A stretch of DNA of 38,422 bases, taken from NCBI GenBank assembly GCA_012839235.1, contig DUNS01000183.1:1-38422 (forward strand). The letters run 5' to 3'. This document shows positions 38,058 through 38,422 of this stretch, piece by piece (the stretch's first letter is position 1; each line of letters starts with the position of its first letter). The notes below the pieces were generated by a model. The model ran no database searches, had not been told where the DNA came from, and saw nothing but the letters and a program-made list of their open reading frames with translations. The position numbers and the translations under genes were made by a program. Origin of the DNA: Clostridiales bacterium (GTDB lineage Bacteria; Bacillota; Clostridia; Lachnospirales; Lachnospiraceae).

Positions 38058-38422
38058 ATGGGATTAGTTTCGACGAAAGAAATGTTCCAGAAAGCATATG
38101 AAGGCGGCTATGCAATAGGAGCATTTAATGTAAACAATATGGAGATTATTCAAGGTATTATGGAAGCAGCAGGGGAGGAAAAGGCGCCAATTATTTTACA
38201 GGTGTCTGCTGGAGCAAGAAAGTATGCTAAACATGAATATCTTGTTAACCTAGTTAAGGCATCTTTAGAATATGCTGATGTCCCAGTTGCTCTTCACTTA
38301 GACCATGGTCCTGATTTTGAAACTTGTAAATCTTGTATAGATGGTGGGTTTACATCCGTTATGATAGATGGTTCTCATCTTAGTTTTGAGGAGAATATAG
38401 CATTAACAAAGCAAGTAGTTGA
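38058..38422 (+). CDS. fba: Class II fructose-bisphosphate aldolase, 5' part, truncated by window end
   Basis: Translation MGLVSTKEMFQKAYEGGYAIGAFNVNNMEIIQGIMEAA...VALHLDHGPDFETCKSCIDGGFTSVMIDGSH; in-frame alternative start at 38052. Confidence 0.95.
   Translation, partial: MGLVSTKEMFQKAYEGGYAIGAFNVNNMEIIQGIMEAAGEEKAPIILQVSAGARKYAKHEYLVNLVKASLEYADVPVALHLDHGPDFETCKSCIDGGFTSVMIDGSHLSFEENIALTKQVV

Overview
The window is a low-GC Firmicute (Lachnospiraceae/Clostridia-like) chromosomal segment. Mostly housekeeping genes: pfkA, an ABC exporter, an ECF sigma/anti-sigma pair, surface Ig-like/SH3/cohesin proteins, hemerythrin, a [FeFe]-hydrogenase-like protein, purM-purN-purD, a GH3 glycosidase, a GntR-mcsA-mcsB-clpC operon, radA, tRNA-Trp(CCA), an ECF S-component, an OGG-type glycosylase, an acyl-CoA thioesterase and the 5' end of fba. 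The main non-ordinary signal is a family of three ~160-220 nt intergenic elements (4614-4826 +, 19010-19230 -, 22125-22280 +). They share a nearly invariant core (GGTAYTTAGGT...ACCTTATGTACC...AGSGAGAGMGT), compensatory changes in the adjacent helices, a conserved bulged T, and long enclosing inverted repeats whose sequences are unrelated between copies. This looks like a conserved structured RNA or single-strand DNA hairpin family of unknown function; I do not recognise it as a named family. Other points: a GntR/YtrA-type regulator in the usual ctsR position with a perfect palindrome over the promoter, a four-hairpin leader upstream of the GH3 gene, a NiaR-like operator on the ECF S-component promoter, absence of purH from the pur cluster, and an 18-bp tandem repeat in the anti-sigma-like gene. 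All calls are from reading the sequence; no database search was run.
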